Positions 1 through 9,450 of a stretch of DNA of 64,000 bases are shown here, piece by piece. The notes beneath the pieces were generated by a model. The model ran no database searches, was not told where the DNA came from, and saw nothing but the letters and a program-made list of their open reading frames with translations. A program made the position numbers and the translations under genes. How positions within the stretch are numbered: the stretch's first letter is position 1; each line of letters opens with the position of its first letter. The stretch comes from Candidatus Methylaffinis lahnbergensis (GTDB lineage: Bacteria; Pseudomonadota; Alphaproteobacteria; Rhizobiales; Beijerinckiaceae), in assembly GCA_002890675.1 (NCBI GenBank), contig PEFW01000002.1, forward strand, positions 1 to 64,000, in the 5' to 3' direction.

Positions 1-15
1 TCAGGGATGTTCCAA

Positions 16-249
16 ATGTCTTCGAACCTTGCTGCCGTTATTCGTTGGTTTCCCTCACAAAAGCAGGCGATTCAGGAACGCGCCGCTTGCGACGAATCCT
101 TTCGCTCAATGTGTGAAGATCTCGCAGGCGCGGAGTCCGCCGCGCTGCAGACACTGGAAAATAGCCGGTCCCCGAAGCGCGATCAGCGCTGCAGTGAATA
201 CCGCGAGCTAGTCGATAGCCTCGCCAAAGAGATCGCCGCTGCACTTTAA
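16..249 (+). CDS. Small conserved hypothetical protein (77 aa)
   Basis: This is a soluble, charged, helix-rich protein of 77 residues. Motifs WFPSQKQAIQE near the N-terminus and CSEYRELVDSLAKEI near the C-terminus look like a small family I associate with Hyphomicrobiales accessory regions, but no function is known to me. I chose the ATG at 16 over the one at 7 because AGGG at 3-6 is correctly spaced only for the second. It is the first of three tiny genes spaced 14 bp apart or overlapping (16-493), so they are probably co-transcribed. The promoter lies outside the window. Coding is supported by the clean frame and the arrangement. Confidence 0.6.
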   Translation: MSSNLAAVIRWFPSQKQAIQERAACDESFRSMCEDLAGAESAALQTLENSRSPKRDQRCSEYRELVDSLAKEIAAAL

Positions 250-263
250 GGGGAACGTGAAGG

Positions 264-398
264 ATGAACTCGCTGGATATCCTTGACGAAGTTACAGCTG
301 AAGCCGCGATCGACTTCACTAGACGGGTAGCTGAAATGCGTCGCACAGACACGGCACATCACCACGGGAGTGATCAACTCCGAAGGAGATTACAATGA
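264..398 (+). CDS. Tiny ORF (44 aa), second gene of a small-ORF trio
   Basis: The ORF starts with ATG 14 bp after the previous stop, behind GTGAAGG, and ends in RRRLQ. Its stop codon overlaps the next start (AATGA at 394-398). It begins MNSLDILDEVTAEAAIDF and is acidic and helical at the N-terminus, with a basic C-terminus. I do not recognise a family. Evidence is only the ribosome-binding-like sequence, the tight spacing and the 4-base overlap with the next ORF. It could be a leader or translational-coupling peptide rather than a functional protein. Confidence 0.4.
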   Translation: MNSLDILDEVTAEAAIDFTRRVAEMRRTDTAHHHGSDQLRRRLQ

Positions 399-493
399 CT
401 AACAAACGTAAAGCAGCGAGACAACTCGCGCTCGCACTACTAGACAAAGCACTAGGACTACGTAAGTTAGCGAGAGTAGACTATTCCAGGTGA
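395..493 (+). CDS. Tiny basic ORF (32 aa), third gene of a small-ORF trio
   Basis: The sequence before the start (CGAAGGAGATTACA then ATG) is the best Shine-Dalgarno in this part of the window. The product, beginning MTNKRKAARQLALALLDKAL, is a single strongly basic amphipathic helix. Codon use (CTA, AGA, GTA, TTA) is unlike the GC-ending codons of the neighbours, suggesting foreign origin. No family is recognised. It stops 16 bp before the start of the LuxR-type regulator. A strong ribosome site on such a short ORF makes real translation plausible, but the function is unknown. Confidence 0.4.
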   Translation: MTNKRKAARQLALALLDKALGLRKLARVDYSR

Positions 494-509
494 CTATATT
501 GACATAGGT

Positions 510-1190
510 TTGGACATGGATTCGGAAGCCTGCAATCTGACCGCCGAAGGGGAGCGTATTCTTGCTTCCTTCACGCAGCGCTTAATCGAGATCGCGCCCT
601 CGGGAGCGCGTGGATCGGATACTTCTCCAGCCGCCGCGCTCAATGCGATGCGCCTGCCCGCGATCGCTCTCGACCAGGACGGATTTGTCGCCGAGGTGAA
701 CGCCGCGGCCGAAACCATTTTCGACAACGACGTCAAGATCAAGGACCGGCGTCTTTTCGTTCGCGACCCCGCAGCCCTAGCCCTCCTGAAAGAAGCCATC
801 GATCACGTAAAAACCCCGCCCCGTCTCGGCCCGTTGCCGACCGACCCGATCATCGTTCAGCGCCAGGACAAATTGCCGGTTATCGTGCGCATTTGGCGTT
901 TCGACGGGGCGGCGCACTTGCCGGCGCGGGAAGTGTGCGCGCTGTTGACGTTAAATGCCTTGGGGCCGAAACCAGGGCCACCGGCGGCGATCCTCGCCAG
1001 GACATTTTGCCTTACGCCTTCGGAGGCGAAGCTCGCCTGCGTCATCGCCCGCGGCGCCTCGCCCTATATCGCGGCGCGCGAATTGAACATTTCCAAGGAG
1101 ACGGCGCGCAATCAGTTGAAAGCGGTCTTTGCCAAGACCGGCACGCATCGCCAAAGCGAACTTGTCGCGCTGCTTTTGCAGGTCGAATGA
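510..1190 (+). CDS. LuxR-type helix-turn-helix transcriptional regulator
   Basis: The C-terminal 60 residues form a LuxR/FixJ-type DNA-binding domain: FCLTPSEAKLACVIARGAS, then AARELNISKETARNQLKAVFAKTG, then HRQSELVALLLQ. Upstream is a PAS-like segment containing PAIALDQDGFVAEVNAAAE. No receiver-domain Asp pocket or autoinducer domain is visible, so the signal is unknown. The start is TTG 510 or ATG 516. Related alphaproteobacterial regulators of this type are, as I recall, often 350 residues or more, with an extra N-terminal sensor domain. At about 225 residues this copy may be 5'-truncated, with the three tiny ORFs now where the missing part would lie. Confidence 0.7.
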   Translation: MDMDSEACNLTAEGERILASFTQRLIEIAPSGARGSDTSPAAALNAMRLPAIALDQDGFVAEVNAAAETIFDNDVKIKDRRLFVRDPAALALLKEAIDHVKTPPRLGPLPTDPIIVQRQDKLPVIVRIWRFDGAAHLPAREVCALLTLNALGPKPGPPAAILARTFCLTPSEAKLACVIARGASPYIAARELNISKETARNQLKAVFAKTGTHRQSELVALLLQVE

Positions 1191-1215
1191 CGGACGGGCG
1201 CGCGAGCGGGCGTCG

Positions 1216-1496
1216 CGGCGCGCGGAAGCCAGTATGAAATCGGTCACGCCGTCAGCAGCCTCGATCGTGGTTTCGCGAATCTAATGTATGGCCGTGATGG
1301 CGCACGTCGTTTGGGCGCCATGAGCGGTCTGCCTGATCGACCATCGGCCGTTGTCCTTGGTGCCGAGGAGATTGGCGAAACAAGCGGGAGAATCGAAGCG
1401 CGGCCAGCAAAACCAATCGACGGAAAGGTCGCGCCCGACGAGGGTGGCCGTCTCGCCATCCCCGATGATTGCATAGTCTTCGATGTTCAAGGTCAT
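1216..1496 (-). pseudogene. Glycoside hydrolase family 15 (glucoamylase/trehalase-like), N-terminal remnant
   Basis: From ATG at 1496 the minus strand reads [19 protein letters not shown], then [20 protein letters not shown], the typical GH15 N-terminus (IEDYALIGD...DWLCWPRFDS). The frame hits TAG at 1281-1283. Immediately after it, in the same frame, ETTIEAADGVTDF still matches the next conserved segment of the family (LET-x-F-x-ADGVV-x-L-DFMP-like). Similarity then ends, so about 90 of the usual ~600 residues remain. It is a decayed, 3'-truncated gene with an in-frame nonsense codon. See also the phosphoketolase and glgX remnants near 18 kb. Confidence 0.65.
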
Positions 1497-1669
1497 GCGC
1501 CAGTCCCGGGGGGTCAAGATTCGAGCCAAGACCTATCTTAACACCCGCACCCTAATCCTGGGGAGTCTACGAAGTGAGCGTCTCGAAAGGTGCGCAGCGC
1601 GGTTTCCGAGGCGCCGGCGTGCTTCGAGTGCAACTTTCCAGATGAAGGCTTCGCGAGCGCGAAGCTGTT

Positions 1670-1966
1670 CTAGTGCCACCGATGATATTGCCGCCAGTAG
1701 GGCGTTGGCAATAGATGCTGGTGCCGATGGCGGTGCCACGGCCCTGGATTGCCGAGCGCGTTCGGGCCGAGGCTTTGCGGAACCGGATCGGGGAGCAAAT
1801 GCTCGTGCGCGCTCGTTCCAGGCGATGTGCCACCGATCTGCGCATTGGGGCCAAGCATTTCGGGATAAGGCACCGGCAAGAGCTGCTGTCCGGCCGCGGC
1901 GGCGGAAATAGACGATAATTCCGCAAGTAGCGCCACCGCGATTAGTGGCCGCAGCAGTTCGCTCAC
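1670..1966 (-). CDS. Small secreted His/Pro-rich protein with an LLPxPxPxxLGPNA repeat
   Basis: The GTG start at 1966 is preceded by GGGAGGCGGCG. Residues 1-25 form a signal peptide (SELLRPLIAVALLAELSSIS followed by AAAAGQ). The mature part carries a repeated motif: LLPVPYPEMLGPNAQ, LLPDPVPQSLGPNAL and a partial LLPTPYWRQYHRWH. It ends in a His/Trp/Arg-rich tail (WHRHRHQHLL). The product is probably periplasmic. The His cluster might bind metal, but that is inference. I do not recognise a named family. Codon use is ordinary for the window. Confidence 0.5.
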   Translation of the reverse strand: MSELLRPLIAVALLAELSSISAAAAGQQLLPVPYPEMLGPNAQIGGTSPGTSAHEHLLPDPVPQSLGPNALGNPGPWHRHRHQHLLPTPYWRQYHRWH

Positions 1967-2266
1967 CGCCGCCTCCCATTCGGAAACGAGAAAGCACACT
2001 CAAGCACACTCATAAGTGAAGCAGACTGTGTGGAAACGGCTCCGGTTGAGCAGTGACACCTCGCCGGAGCTTGTTTTCTCGCGATTCTGCGCAGGATTCC
2101 GGTTGTGAAGGCGCGATCGTCGTTTGCATGGTCCAACCGGGCCGATATCGCGCCTCCTGGCGCCATCGTCAATCTCGCGGCGAGTCTCATGCGTTACGCC
2201 CACATGGACGGCGATTCGGGAACGCTTGTGGAATTTAAAAATAATGAGATTCGCGCCCAGTCGCCA
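1967..2266. other. Intergenic, no gene seen
   Basis: This stretch separates two minus-strand genes. The small reading frames in it have no start signals or recognisable motifs. It should hold the promoter of the His/Pro-rich gene, but I cannot place one with confidence. Confidence 0.4.
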
Positions 2267-2737
2267 CTACCCTTCGCGCTCGCCGGCGTCGAGAATCCAG
2301 GTCCGGTCGCAAAACGCCACATAGAGCCGTTCCTGCCCTAGGGCGGCGCCAAGTTCGACCGCAAGTTCGTTCAGCATCGCCTCGATCTCCTGGTCGGGCA
2401 GATGTCCCAGATAGGCATGCACCGCCTCGCCGGTGAATACCGCAACCGGTTCCCGGTCGGAGCCGGCCGAGCCGTCCGGACGAGGCCAGGCGTAGGTCAC
2501 CTCGGCGCGGGTGAACATGCCGGAAAGCGCCGGCAGGTGGGCCCCTACCCGGCGGCTCATCCAAGCCCGCGCCGTGCGCACCGCCTCTGAAACGTCGTAG
2601 ACCCGCCCCTCTTCATCCCAACCCTCGCGCAAGCCGACCGTGATCCTGAAATCACGCCGCGGCCCTCGCGAGCCGTCCACGAGAGCATAGTCCTCGCGCC
2701 GCGGCGCAGGCGAGCGCCGCGCAATTCCTTCGGTCAT
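2267..2737 (-). CDS. Conserved hypothetical protein (156 aa)
   Basis: This is a soluble protein with no signal peptide or membrane segment. The central part (FRITVGLREGWDEEGRVYDV...VSEAVRTARAW) and the C-terminal part (LNELAVELGAALGQERLYVA and FCDRTWILD) look like a compact alpha/beta fold in which a ligand or protein-interaction role is possible. I do not recognise the family. It is supported as coding by full-length frame, GC-ending codon use and the absence of a competing frame. It lies 70 bp downstream of the methyltransferase gene on the same strand and may be co-transcribed with it. Confidence 0.6.
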   Translation of the reverse strand: MTEGIARRSPAPRREDYALVDGSRGPRRDFRITVGLREGWDEEGRVYDVSEAVRTARAWMSRRVGAHLPALSGMFTRAEVTYAWPRPDGSAGSDREPVAVFTGEAVHAYLGHLPDQEIEAMLNELAVELGAALGQERLYVAFCDRTWILDAGEREG

Positions 2738-2807
2738 TTCTCGCTCCCTCGTGCTTGCAAACGCGCTTGCTTGATTGCTCGGGATGTCCTGGCGGAAGCG
2801 ATGGTTT

Positions 2808-3440
2808 TCAGGACGCCAGCCTGCGCCAAACGCTCGCCAGCCAGGGCTGCTGTTCGCGCGGCACGCCGTCAGGACGGTAATAATGGGTTAGTTCCACGAA
2901 TCCCGCGGCCGACGTATAGCGGCGCCAACTTGCAAGATCATGATACACGCCATAGCGTCCGCTATTCCAGCCTTCTTCATTACCCCCGCGCGGGTTGGAG
3001 CTAAACAGCACGCCACCTGGTTTTAGCGTGGCGTGGAGTTCCCGTAATACGCGCGGCAGCTCCTGGCTCGGAACATGGAACAACGCGGCGTTGGCGAACA
3101 CGCCATCGAAATATTTTTCCGGCAGTTCGAGCTTGAGAAAATCCTGCTGCCATACTTCGCAGCCGCTATGGGCGCGCGCCATTGCCGCAAAATGCACGGC
3201 GCCTTCCAAACCGATTGCGATGTGACCTTGCTCGGCAAAGGCCTTGAGGTCGCGCCCTGGTCCGCAGCCAAAATCGAGTATCGTGAACGGCGGCTTACCC
3301 TCTATATGCCGCAACAGCGCCTCGATGTTCTGGCTGACATTGTGATCGCGCGTGCCTTCCCAGAAATCTCTAGCACACTGATTGTAGTGCTCCAGCGTGA
3401 GGCGGGCGATTTTTTGCAGGTCTTGCGGATGCAGTTTCAT
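2808..3440 (-). CDS. Class I SAM-dependent methyltransferase
   Basis: Motif I is complete: FTILDFGCGPGRDLKAFAE (SAM-binding glycine loop, roughly residues 54-72). It is followed by an acidic end of strand 2 (GLEGA), motif IV-like FDGVFANAALFHV and post-motif LHATLKPGGVLFSSNPRGG. The layout is that of small-molecule methyltransferases of the UbiE/Tam type. The substrate cannot be read from the sequence. The 210-residue length is normal for such enzymes. It lies 141 bp downstream of dnaE2 on the same strand but is not obviously part of the mutasome operon. Confidence 0.8.
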   Translation of the reverse strand: MKLHPQDLQKIARLTLEHYNQCARDFWEGTRDHNVSQNIEALLRHIEGKPPFTILDFGCGPGRDLKAFAEQGHIAIGLEGAVHFAAMARAHSGCEVWQQDFLKLELPEKYFDGVFANAALFHVPSQELPRVLRELHATLKPGGVLFSSNPRGGNEEGWNSGRYGVYHDLASWRRYTSAAGFVELTHYYRPDGVPREQQPWLASVWRRLAS

Positions 3441-3581
3441 ACTTCACCTCACTCGCGCCTGTGTGCCTCGCGCTTGCAGCTGGCCCCTATTTGTTTGAGA
3501 CGGCACCGATCCACCGGCCGGTACAAGCCTTGATTCATCTTGCCTTGCTCCGCTCGCCAGGTTTCCGGCAATTTGCGCGGC

Positions 3582-6500
3582 CTACCGGAAATCCCGTATC
3601 TTCACCTTGATCATGTCGATGTCGAGATTGGGGATGTGAATGTCGCGCGGCTCGGGCGCCCCGGGCGGAAGACTCCTCAAATCGAGGCCCGGACTGCCGT
3701 GGTGGAACTTGTCGCCGTGGCCGTGCGGCAGCGGGAACGTGACGTCTCTATCGCCAACGCTCGCGAGCGCCGGCGACAAGTCGGTCAGGTGCTGGGCGAC
3801 GAGATGGACGACCTCGCCCTCGCGCTGGATGCGGCCGTTGACCGCCATCATCCTGGCCGAGAGAATAATCCGGCGCTGCTTCTCGAACACCTTCGGCCAG
3901 ATGACCAGGTTGGCGATGCCGGTCTCGTCTTCGATGGTGATGAACATCACGCCCTTGGCGGAGCCCGGCATTTGCCGCACGAGCACGAGGCCAGCGGTCC
4001 GCAGCCAGCGCCCGTCGCGGGCTTGCATCGCCTCGGTGCAGGGGACGATGCGCTGACGGCGGAGGTCCCCACGGAGGAAAGAGACCGGGTGGCTGCGCAG
4101 CGTTAACCCGACATGGCCGTAGTCCTCGACCACCTCGCCGCCGGCGGTCATGGGGCGTAGCGCCACCGCCGGCTCTTGGGCCTCCGGCACGGCTTCGGCC
4201 TCGCGAGTTGAGGCGGCGGCCGCAAACAGAGGCAGCGGCTCGTCGCGCAACGCCTTGATCGCCCACAGCGCCGCGCGCCGCGAGAGTTTTAGGGACGGCC
4301 GGAAGGCGTCTGCCCCGGCGAGCCGCACGAGCGACGCGGCCGGAACACCGGCGCGGCGCCAGAGATCATCGATAGAGGCGAACGGTTGGTCCGCCCGCGC
4401 GGCGACGATGGCGGCGGCATCGGTATTGGCGAGACCGCGGACCATGCGCAAACCGAGCCGGACAGCGAAGCGGTCTTCCCGGCCGGTCGGTTCCAGCGTG
4501 CAGTCCCAGCGCGAGGCGTTGACGCAAACAGGCCGGACATCGACGCCATGATCGCGGGCGTCACGCACGATCTGGGCCGGTGCGTAGAAGCCCATCGGCT
4601 GGGCATTGAGAAGCGCGGCGCAGAAGACATCTGGGTGATGGCATTTGAGCCAAGACGAGGCATAGGCGATCAGCGCGAACGACGCCGCGTGGCTTTCCGG
4701 AAATCCGTAACTCCCGAAGCCTTCCAGTTGCTTAAAAGTCTTCTCGGCGCAATCCCGCTCATAGCCATGGGCGATCATGCCTGAGACCAGCTTGTCGCGG
4801 AATTTCGAGACGCCGCCGGTATGTTTGAAGGTTGCCATGCTCCGTCTCAGCTGATCGGCTTCGCTCGGGGTGAAGCCCGCGCATTCGATGGCGACGCGCA
4901 TGGCTTGTTCTTGAAACAGCGGTACGCCCAAGGTCTTGCCAAGCACCTTCTCCAGTTCGGGCTTGGGATAGATAACCTTCTCCTTGCCCTCGCGCCGGCG
5001 GAGATAGGGATGCACCATGTCGCCCTGGATCGGGCCGGGCCGGACGATGGCGACCTCGATAACAAGGTCATAGAAGGTGCGCGGCTTGATCCGCGGCAGC
5101 ATCGCCATCTGCGCGCGGCTCTCGATCTGGAAGACACCGAGCGTGTCCGCCTTGCGGATCATCGCATAGGTCTTGGGATCCTCGGCGGGGATGGTGGCGA
5201 GATCGAGCGCGACCCCCTTGTGCCCGACGAGCAGGTCGAGGCCGCGCTTCATGCAGGAGAGCATCCCGAGCGCGAGGCAATCGACCTTCATAAAGCGAAG
5301 CGCGTCGATGTCGTCCTTGTCCCATTCGATCACTTGGCGGTCCTTCATCGCGGCAGGCTCGATCGGGACGAGCTCGTCGAGCCGGTCGTGGGTGAGGACG
5401 AAGCCGCCGGGATGCTGCGAGAGATGACGCGGCGTTCCGATCAGCTCGCGGGCGAGATCCATGGCGAGCCGCAGGCGTCTGTCGCCGGGATTGAGATTGA
5501 GATCCTTGGCGTGCTTTTTCTCGACACCTTGCTCAGACCACCCCCAGATTTGCGAGGACAGCATTTTGGTGAGGTCTTCCGGCAGGCCGAGCGCCTTGCC
5601 GACATCGCGCAACGCCCCCTTGGCGCGGTAGCGGATCACCGTCGCGCAAAGCGCGGCATGATCGCGGCCATAGGTGTCGAACACCCATTGCATGACGATC
5701 TCGCGCCGCTCGTGCTCGAAATCCACGTCGATATCGGGCGGCTCGCGCCGCTCCTCCGAGACGAAACGCTCGAACAAAAGATCGTTGCGCTCGGGGTCGA
5801 TCGAGGTGACGCCGAGCACATAGCAGACGGCGCTATTGGCGGCCGAGCCGCGGCCCTGGCAGAGAATGTCCTGGCCGCGAGCGAAGCGGACAATCGCGTT
5901 CACCGTCAGGAAATACGGTGCGTAGCCGAGCTTCCCGATCAGGCGCAGCTCGTGGGTGAGGGTCGCCACCACTTTATCGGGCACGCCTTCGGGATAACGC
6001 TCGGCGGCACCGTCCCAAGTGAGTTTTTCGAGCGCCTGGTGCGGCGTCAAGCCAGGCATGGCCGCTTCTTCCGGATATTGATAAGCGAGTTCGCCGAGCG
6101 AAAAGCGGCAGCGCTCGGCGATTTCAACCGTGCGCGCCAGCGCCTCGGGATAGCGACTGAAAAGACGCGCCATTTCTTCCGGCGATTTCAGATAGCGATC
6201 GGCATGGCGCTCGCGGCGAAAGCCGGCGTCATCGATGGTGCAATTGTGCCGGATGCATGTGACGACATCCTGCAGGATGCGCCGCGCCGGAACATGGAAG
6301 AGGACATCGTTGGTGACGACGGTTGGCACGCCCGCCCGCGCCGCCATGGTCGACAGCTCATGAAGGTGCAGCGCATCGTTCGGCCGCCGGCGCAAGGTCA
6401 GCGCCAGATAGGCGCGGTCGCCGAAAGCTTCCGTGAGGCGGCGAAGGCGCAGCGCGCAACTATCGTCCGCCTTGTCGGGGACGAGCACCGCGATCAGCCC

Positions 6501-6857
6501 CTCGCTATAAGCGGCGACATCGGACCAATCGAGCCGGCATTGCGCCTTGCCGCCGCGCTTCTTGCCGAGCGACAGCAGCCGACAGAGCCGCGCGTAAGCC
6601 GGCCGATCAGTTGAATAGACGAGAATGGACATGCCATCGGCAAGGTCGAGGCGGCAACCGACAATCAAGCGTATGCCCGTGGCCTTGGCGGCTTCATGGG
6701 CGCGGACGATACCGGCAAGGCTGTTGCGGTCGACGATCGCCAGCGCTGCAATGCCGAGCTTTGCGGCCTCGGCGAACAATTCCTCGCAGGAGCTCGCGCC
6801 GCGAAGAAAGCTGAAATGCGAGGTGCATTGCAGCTCGGCATAGCGCGCCGCGCTCAT
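3582..6857 (-). CDS. dnaE2: Error-prone DNA polymerase DnaE2 (ImuC)
   Basis: This 1091-residue C-family polymerase is the translesion enzyme of the ImuA-ImuB-DnaE2 mutasome. The N-terminal PHP domain starts [20 protein letters not shown]. The polymerase palm carries [16 protein letters not shown] and the catalytic aspartates in [15 protein letters not shown] tandem HhH region ([26 protein letters not shown]) and a C-terminal OB fold ([20 protein letters not shown]) follow. A PLPLF pentapeptide before the OB fold resembles a sliding-clamp-binding motif. The start overlaps the imuB stop by 4 bases (ATGA), showing translational coupling. Expression should be SOS-induced from the LexA box upstream of imuA. 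Confidence 0.95.
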   Translation of the reverse strand: MSAARYAELQCTSHFSFLRGASSCEELFAEAAKLGIAALAIVDRNSLAGIVRAHEAAKATGIRLIVGCRLDLADGMSILVYSTDRPAYARLCRLLSLGKKRGGKAQCRLDWSDVAAYSEGLIAVLVPDKADDSCALRLRRLTEAFGDRAYLALTLRRRPNDALHLHELSTMAARAGVPTVVTNDVLFHVPARRILQDVVTCIRHNCTIDDAGFRRERHADRYLKSPEEMARLFSRYPEALARTVEIAERCRFSLGELAYQYPEEAAMPGLTPHQALEKLTWDGAAERYPEGVPDKVVATLTHELRLIGKLGYAPYFLTVNAIVRFARGQDILCQGRGSAANSAVCYVLGVTSIDPERNDLLFERFVSEERREPPDIDVDFEHERREIVMQWVFDTYGRDHAALCATVIRYRAKGALRDVGKALGLPEDLTKMLSSQIWGWSEQGVEKKHAKDLNLNPGDRRLRLAMDLARELIGTPRHLSQHPGGFVLTHDRLDELVPIEPAAMKDRQVIEWDKDDIDALRFMKVDCLALGMLSCMKRGLDLLVGHKGVALDLATIPAEDPKTYAMIRKADTLGVFQIESRAQMAMLPRIKPRTFYDLVIEVAIVRPGPIQGDMVHPYLRRREGKEKVIYPKPELEKVLGKTLGVPLFQEQAMRVAIECAGFTPSEADQLRRSMATFKHTGGVSKFRDKLVSGMIAHGYERDCAEKTFKQLEGFGSYGFPESHAASFALIAYASSWLKCHHPDVFCAALLNAQPMGFYAPAQIVRDARDHGVDVRPVCVNASRWDCTLEPTGREDRFAVRLGLRMVRGLANTDAAAIVAARADQPFASIDDLWRRAGVPAASLVRLAGADAFRPSLKLSRRAALWAIKALRDEPLPLFAAAASTREAEAVPEAQEPAVALRPMTAGGEVVEDYGHVGLTLRSHPVSFLRGDLRRQRIVPCTEAMQARDGRWLRTAGLVLVRQMPGSAKGVMFITIEDETGIANLVIWPKVFEKQRRIILSARMMAVNGRIQREGEVVHLVAQHLTDLSPALASVGDRDVTFPLPHGHGDKFHHGSPGLDLRSLPPGAPEPRDIHIPNLDIDMIKVKIRDFR

Positions 6858-8389
6858 CCGAAAATCCCGTGCAGGAACCAGCGGTGCGAGCCGGTGGCGG
6901 CGTCCTCGCCATCGCCGGCGCGGTAGATCCAGAAGCGCTCGCCCGCCTCATCCTCGATGCGGAAATAGTCGCGCACCGCGGAGAGCTCGGCGTCGCGTTT
7001 CCACCATTCGCCGAAGACGCGCTCGGGGCCGTCGGCGCATTTCACGCGCCGCCTCATGCCGCGCCAGGTGAAGCTGACGGGAGGATGATCGGGCAGCAAT
7101 GCGACCGTCTCGATCGGCTCGGGTGCCGGCAACAGGCGTGAGGGACGCGGCCAAGGGTCCGGCCAAGGATCTGGCCAAGTCTCGCCGGTATCGGGCGCCG
7201 CCGGCGCGATCTTCTGAACCGAGCGTTCCGGCACGTCGCTCGCGACTGGAGCGAAGCGATAGAGATGCTGTTCGCCTACTCTATTGGCGAGCGTGTCGAT
7301 GAGGCCGGAGACACCCGCCTCTGGTTCTTCGATGAGCGAGGAGATCGTCTGTTTTTGCGCAAGCGGCTCGGCGAGCGTGGCGGCAAGGCGCATGATCTCG
7401 ATGCCGAAGCCCGGATCGATGGCCTCAAACTTGTCGCACAAGAGCCGCGTCAGACGCTTCGCGTCGCGCACCGGCAAGGCCGTCCCGATGCAGATGGCCT
7501 CGATACGGTTATCGACCCGGTGAAAGAGCAAATCGAGACGCCGAGCACCGAGGCCTTTGGTCTCCAGCATCTCACACAGTTGGGTTACCAGCTTGCTCGT
7601 GGTGCGGGCAATGGTCTCTGCCGCGCCGATCGGCTCGGCGAAGACGCACTGGGCCTCGATAAGGTCCGGTTGGCGAACCGGATCAATCGGCTCGCTGAGG
7701 CGTCCCATGGCCTGATCGAGGCGGCGGCCAAGTTCGGGACCGAAGCGCAAGGCGAGCGGCGCGCGGGGTTTTGCCGCCAGTTCGCCGATGCGCTCGAAGC
7801 CGAGGACGGACAAGTCCTCCACCATATTTTTGGGCAGGCGCAGGGCGGCGATCGGCAGATCGAGAATGGCCTTTTCGCTTTCTTCCGCTGGGATGACGAC
7901 GGCGGGCCGCGCCCCATAACGGGCAAAGGCATGGGCGGCACCCCAGCTGTCGGCGAGTGCCGCGCGGGTAGCGATGCCGGAGGCGGCGAGCCGCTCGACC
8001 ATCCCCTGCAGCATGGCGTCTTCACCGCCATGGAGATGGGCGGCGCCCGTCGTATCGATGACAAGTCCGTCCGGCGGATCGGCGGCGGCGACAGGCGCGT
8101 AGCGCCGCAGCGCCCAGAGCGCGAGCTGGTCGAGCGCTTCCGCGTCGGCGGCAGGCTCCGCGTCCCTGACGATGAGTCCCGGCACCAGGGCCTGCGCCTT
8201 GGCCGCGGGCATGCCAACGCGCAAGCCTGCGCGCCGCGCTGCCGCATCCGCGGCCAGGACCACCCGCCGCCTTCCCTCGCAGCCGACAAGGACGAGCGGC
8301 GCCTCAGTGGGCGGCGCGGCGCCGCCCAATTTCCCTCTGACCCGGTCCGTGGACCAGCTCGGCAGGAAGAGCGAGACGACCCTTGGCAT
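6854..8389 (-). CDS. imuB: ImuB, Y-family-like DNA polymerase subunit of the mutasome
   Basis: I start at the ATG giving [18 protein letters not shown], which matches the family N-terminus (L-W-x-P-x-W-x-x-D/Q-R). An ATG 33 bp upstream is also open. The Y-family fold is visible ([20 protein letters not shown], then [14 protein letters not shown]), but acidic pairs expected at a Y-family active site are lacking, as is usual for ImuB, which acts as a clamp-binding scaffold for DnaE2. The C-terminal part ([20 protein letters not shown]) is also family-typical. The gene overlaps imuA by 86 bp in another frame and dnaE2 by 4 bp. Confidence 0.92.
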   Translation of the reverse strand: MPRVVSLFLPSWSTDRVRGKLGGAAPPTEAPLVLVGCEGRRRVVLAADAAARRAGLRVGMPAAKAQALVPGLIVRDAEPAADAEALDQLALWALRRYAPVAAADPPDGLVIDTTGAAHLHGGEDAMLQGMVERLAASGIATRAALADSWGAAHAFARYGARPAVVIPAEESEKAILDLPIAALRLPKNMVEDLSVLGFERIGELAAKPRAPLALRFGPELGRRLDQAMGRLSEPIDPVRQPDLIEAQCVFAEPIGAAETIARTTSKLVTQLCEMLETKGLGARRLDLLFHRVDNRIEAICIGTALPVRDAKRLTRLLCDKFEAIDPGFGIEIMRLAATLAEPLAQKQTISSLIEEPEAGVSGLIDTLANRVGEQHLYRFAPVASDVPERSVQKIAPAAPDTGETWPDPWPDPWPRPSRLLPAPEPIETVALLPDHPPVSFTWRGMRRRVKCADGPERVFGEWWKRDAELSAVRDYFRIEDEAGERFWIYRAGDGEDAATGSHRWFLHGIFG

Positions 8390-9065
8390 CGCAGGCCTCC
8401 ACTTCGAAATCGGCGCTTTCACCGGCGCGGCACCGGATCAATTCGAGCTGCCATCGGGCGCGTCCAACGCCGGGAACAGGCAATTGGGTTGCGGGGAGCG
8501 CGCTGACGCGCCAGCGCGTGACAGACGCCGTCGGCTGTCCGAAGTCGGCGGCCTCGGTGTGACGCCGCCAGCGGCGGATGGCGATGCCGATGGCGCCAGA
8601 GCTTTCGGCGGCAAGCTGAAGGCGGCGGGAGGCCGTCATCGAGAGCCGCGCGGCCTCGGCGACAACGGCGCCAAGCCCGCCATGCCGCAAACCCTCCTCG
8701 AAACAGGCAAGCACAGCCTTTTCGTCCCCCGCTTCGACATAGATCACGCGATCGGGCACGAGCCCGGCTTGCGCGAGGGCTGGGGCGAACAAGTCCGGGC
8801 GCGTGATGCACCACAGGACCTTTCCCCCCGCGCGCGCGGCAATTCCCGCCGCAAAGAGCGCCGCGGCCGCACCATTGATCGCGCCATTGCCGCCGCCGGC
8901 CACCTCATGCAGAGCGCCGAGCGCCAGTCCGCCTCCCGGCAGATGCCGGTCGATCGCCTTGATGCCGAAGGGCAGCACGGTTCGCCGGCGCGCGGCCGCG
9001 CCTTCGAGACGCTGGATGCGCTCTCGAAGCTCTTCGACAATAGGAAGGCCGGTGGACGTCCTCAT
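8304..9065 (-). CDS. imuA: ImuA, RecA-fold mutasome accessory protein
   Basis: This 253-residue protein has the ImuA pattern: LPGGGLALGALHEVAGGGNG at the degenerate nucleotide-loop position, KVLWCITRPDLFAPALAQAGL, then EEGLRHGGLGAVVAEAARLS and TASRRLQLAAESSGAIGIAI. ImuA interacts with ImuB and RecA and is needed for DnaE2-dependent damage tolerance. It is the first gene of the imuA-imuB-dnaE2 operon. The last 86 bp overlap the imuB start in a different frame. A LexA operator sits 32 bp upstream of the start codon. Confidence 0.9.
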   Translation of the reverse strand: MRTSTGLPIVEELRERIQRLEGAAARRRTVLPFGIKAIDRHLPGGGLALGALHEVAGGGNGAINGAAAALFAAGIAARAGGKVLWCITRPDLFAPALAQAGLVPDRVIYVEAGDEKAVLACFEEGLRHGGLGAVVAEAARLSMTASRRLQLAAESSGAIGIAIRRWRRHTEAADFGQPTASVTRWRVSALPATQLPVPGVGRARWQLELIRCRAGESADFEVEACDAKGRLALPAELVHGPGQREIGRRRAAH

Positions 9066-9096
9066 GTCCTTTGCAACTCGCTCGGGCGGATGCTAT

Positions 9097-9111
9097 GTTC
9101 CCTATTTGTTC
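9097..9111 (-). promoter_or_regulatory. LexA (SOS) box upstream of imuA
   Basis: The minus strand reads GAACAAATAGGGAAC, a perfect GAAC-N7-GAAC, the direct-repeat LexA operator of Alphaproteobacteria. It lies 31-46 bases before the imuA start, so it can overlap the promoter. It implies SOS control of imuA-imuB-dnaE2. Confidence 0.85.
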
Positions 9112-9248
9112 CATTTACGCCGAGAGAGTCAATCGCTGATAAATTTCCATTTGAAGGGTCACTGAACCAGGCGGGGCCGCGCTCAAGCTGCAAAGGCCAC
9201 TCTCGATGATGCACTTGTCGTTGGAAAATTGGAAAGGGAGAGAGAAGA

Positions 9249-9315
9249 AAGATGAGGGAGGCCTCGCGGCCTGACGTTCATGCTTGCGCTGGAAAGTTAT
9301 CGCGACAGGGCGAGG
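9249..9315 (+). repeat. Direct repeat copy 1: ghost of an SRAP gene 3' end
   Basis: These 67 bp match 10296-10362 with about five mismatches. The second copy spans the last codons and stop of the intact SRAP gene. This copy still reads DEGGLAA followed by TGA in the same phase. It therefore looks like the 3' end of a second, now lost, SRAP copy, or a partial duplication. It lies just upstream of the intact gene. Confidence 0.7.
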
Positions 9316-9339
9316 GGAAGCTCGCATATCTATTCACAA

Positions 9340-9450
9340 GAGCATGTCCCGAAAAAGTTGCTCGACTTTTTCGATCAGGACATGCTCCAACTCTTTTGAT
9401 TTTGAGCGAGTCCTTATCGATAAATGATTCCATTTGATCGAGACGCACTC
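9340..9450. repeat. Intergenic palindromic repeat element (two hairpins)
   Basis: The first hairpin has perfect 10-bp outer arms (GAGCATGTCC / GGACATGCTC, 9340-9387) around an AAAAAGT/ACTTTTT inner stem. The second (9404-9450) has imperfect arms beginning GAGCGAGTCC and ending ACGCACTC, with ATTCCATTTGATCG inside. The pattern resembles dispersed palindromes common between genes in Hyphomicrobiales. Related wording (CATTTGATCGGGAA) recurs at 16305-16336. Confidence 0.6.

Noticed and set aside
4821..6614. 597-codon open frame on the plus strand
   Set aside because: It is antisense to dnaE2, whose motifs are complete. The frame is a by-product of GC-rich codon use and shows no family motif.
7265..8506. 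413-codon open frame on the plus strand
   Set aside because: It is antisense to imuB and imuA, both well supported by motifs and overlapping starts.
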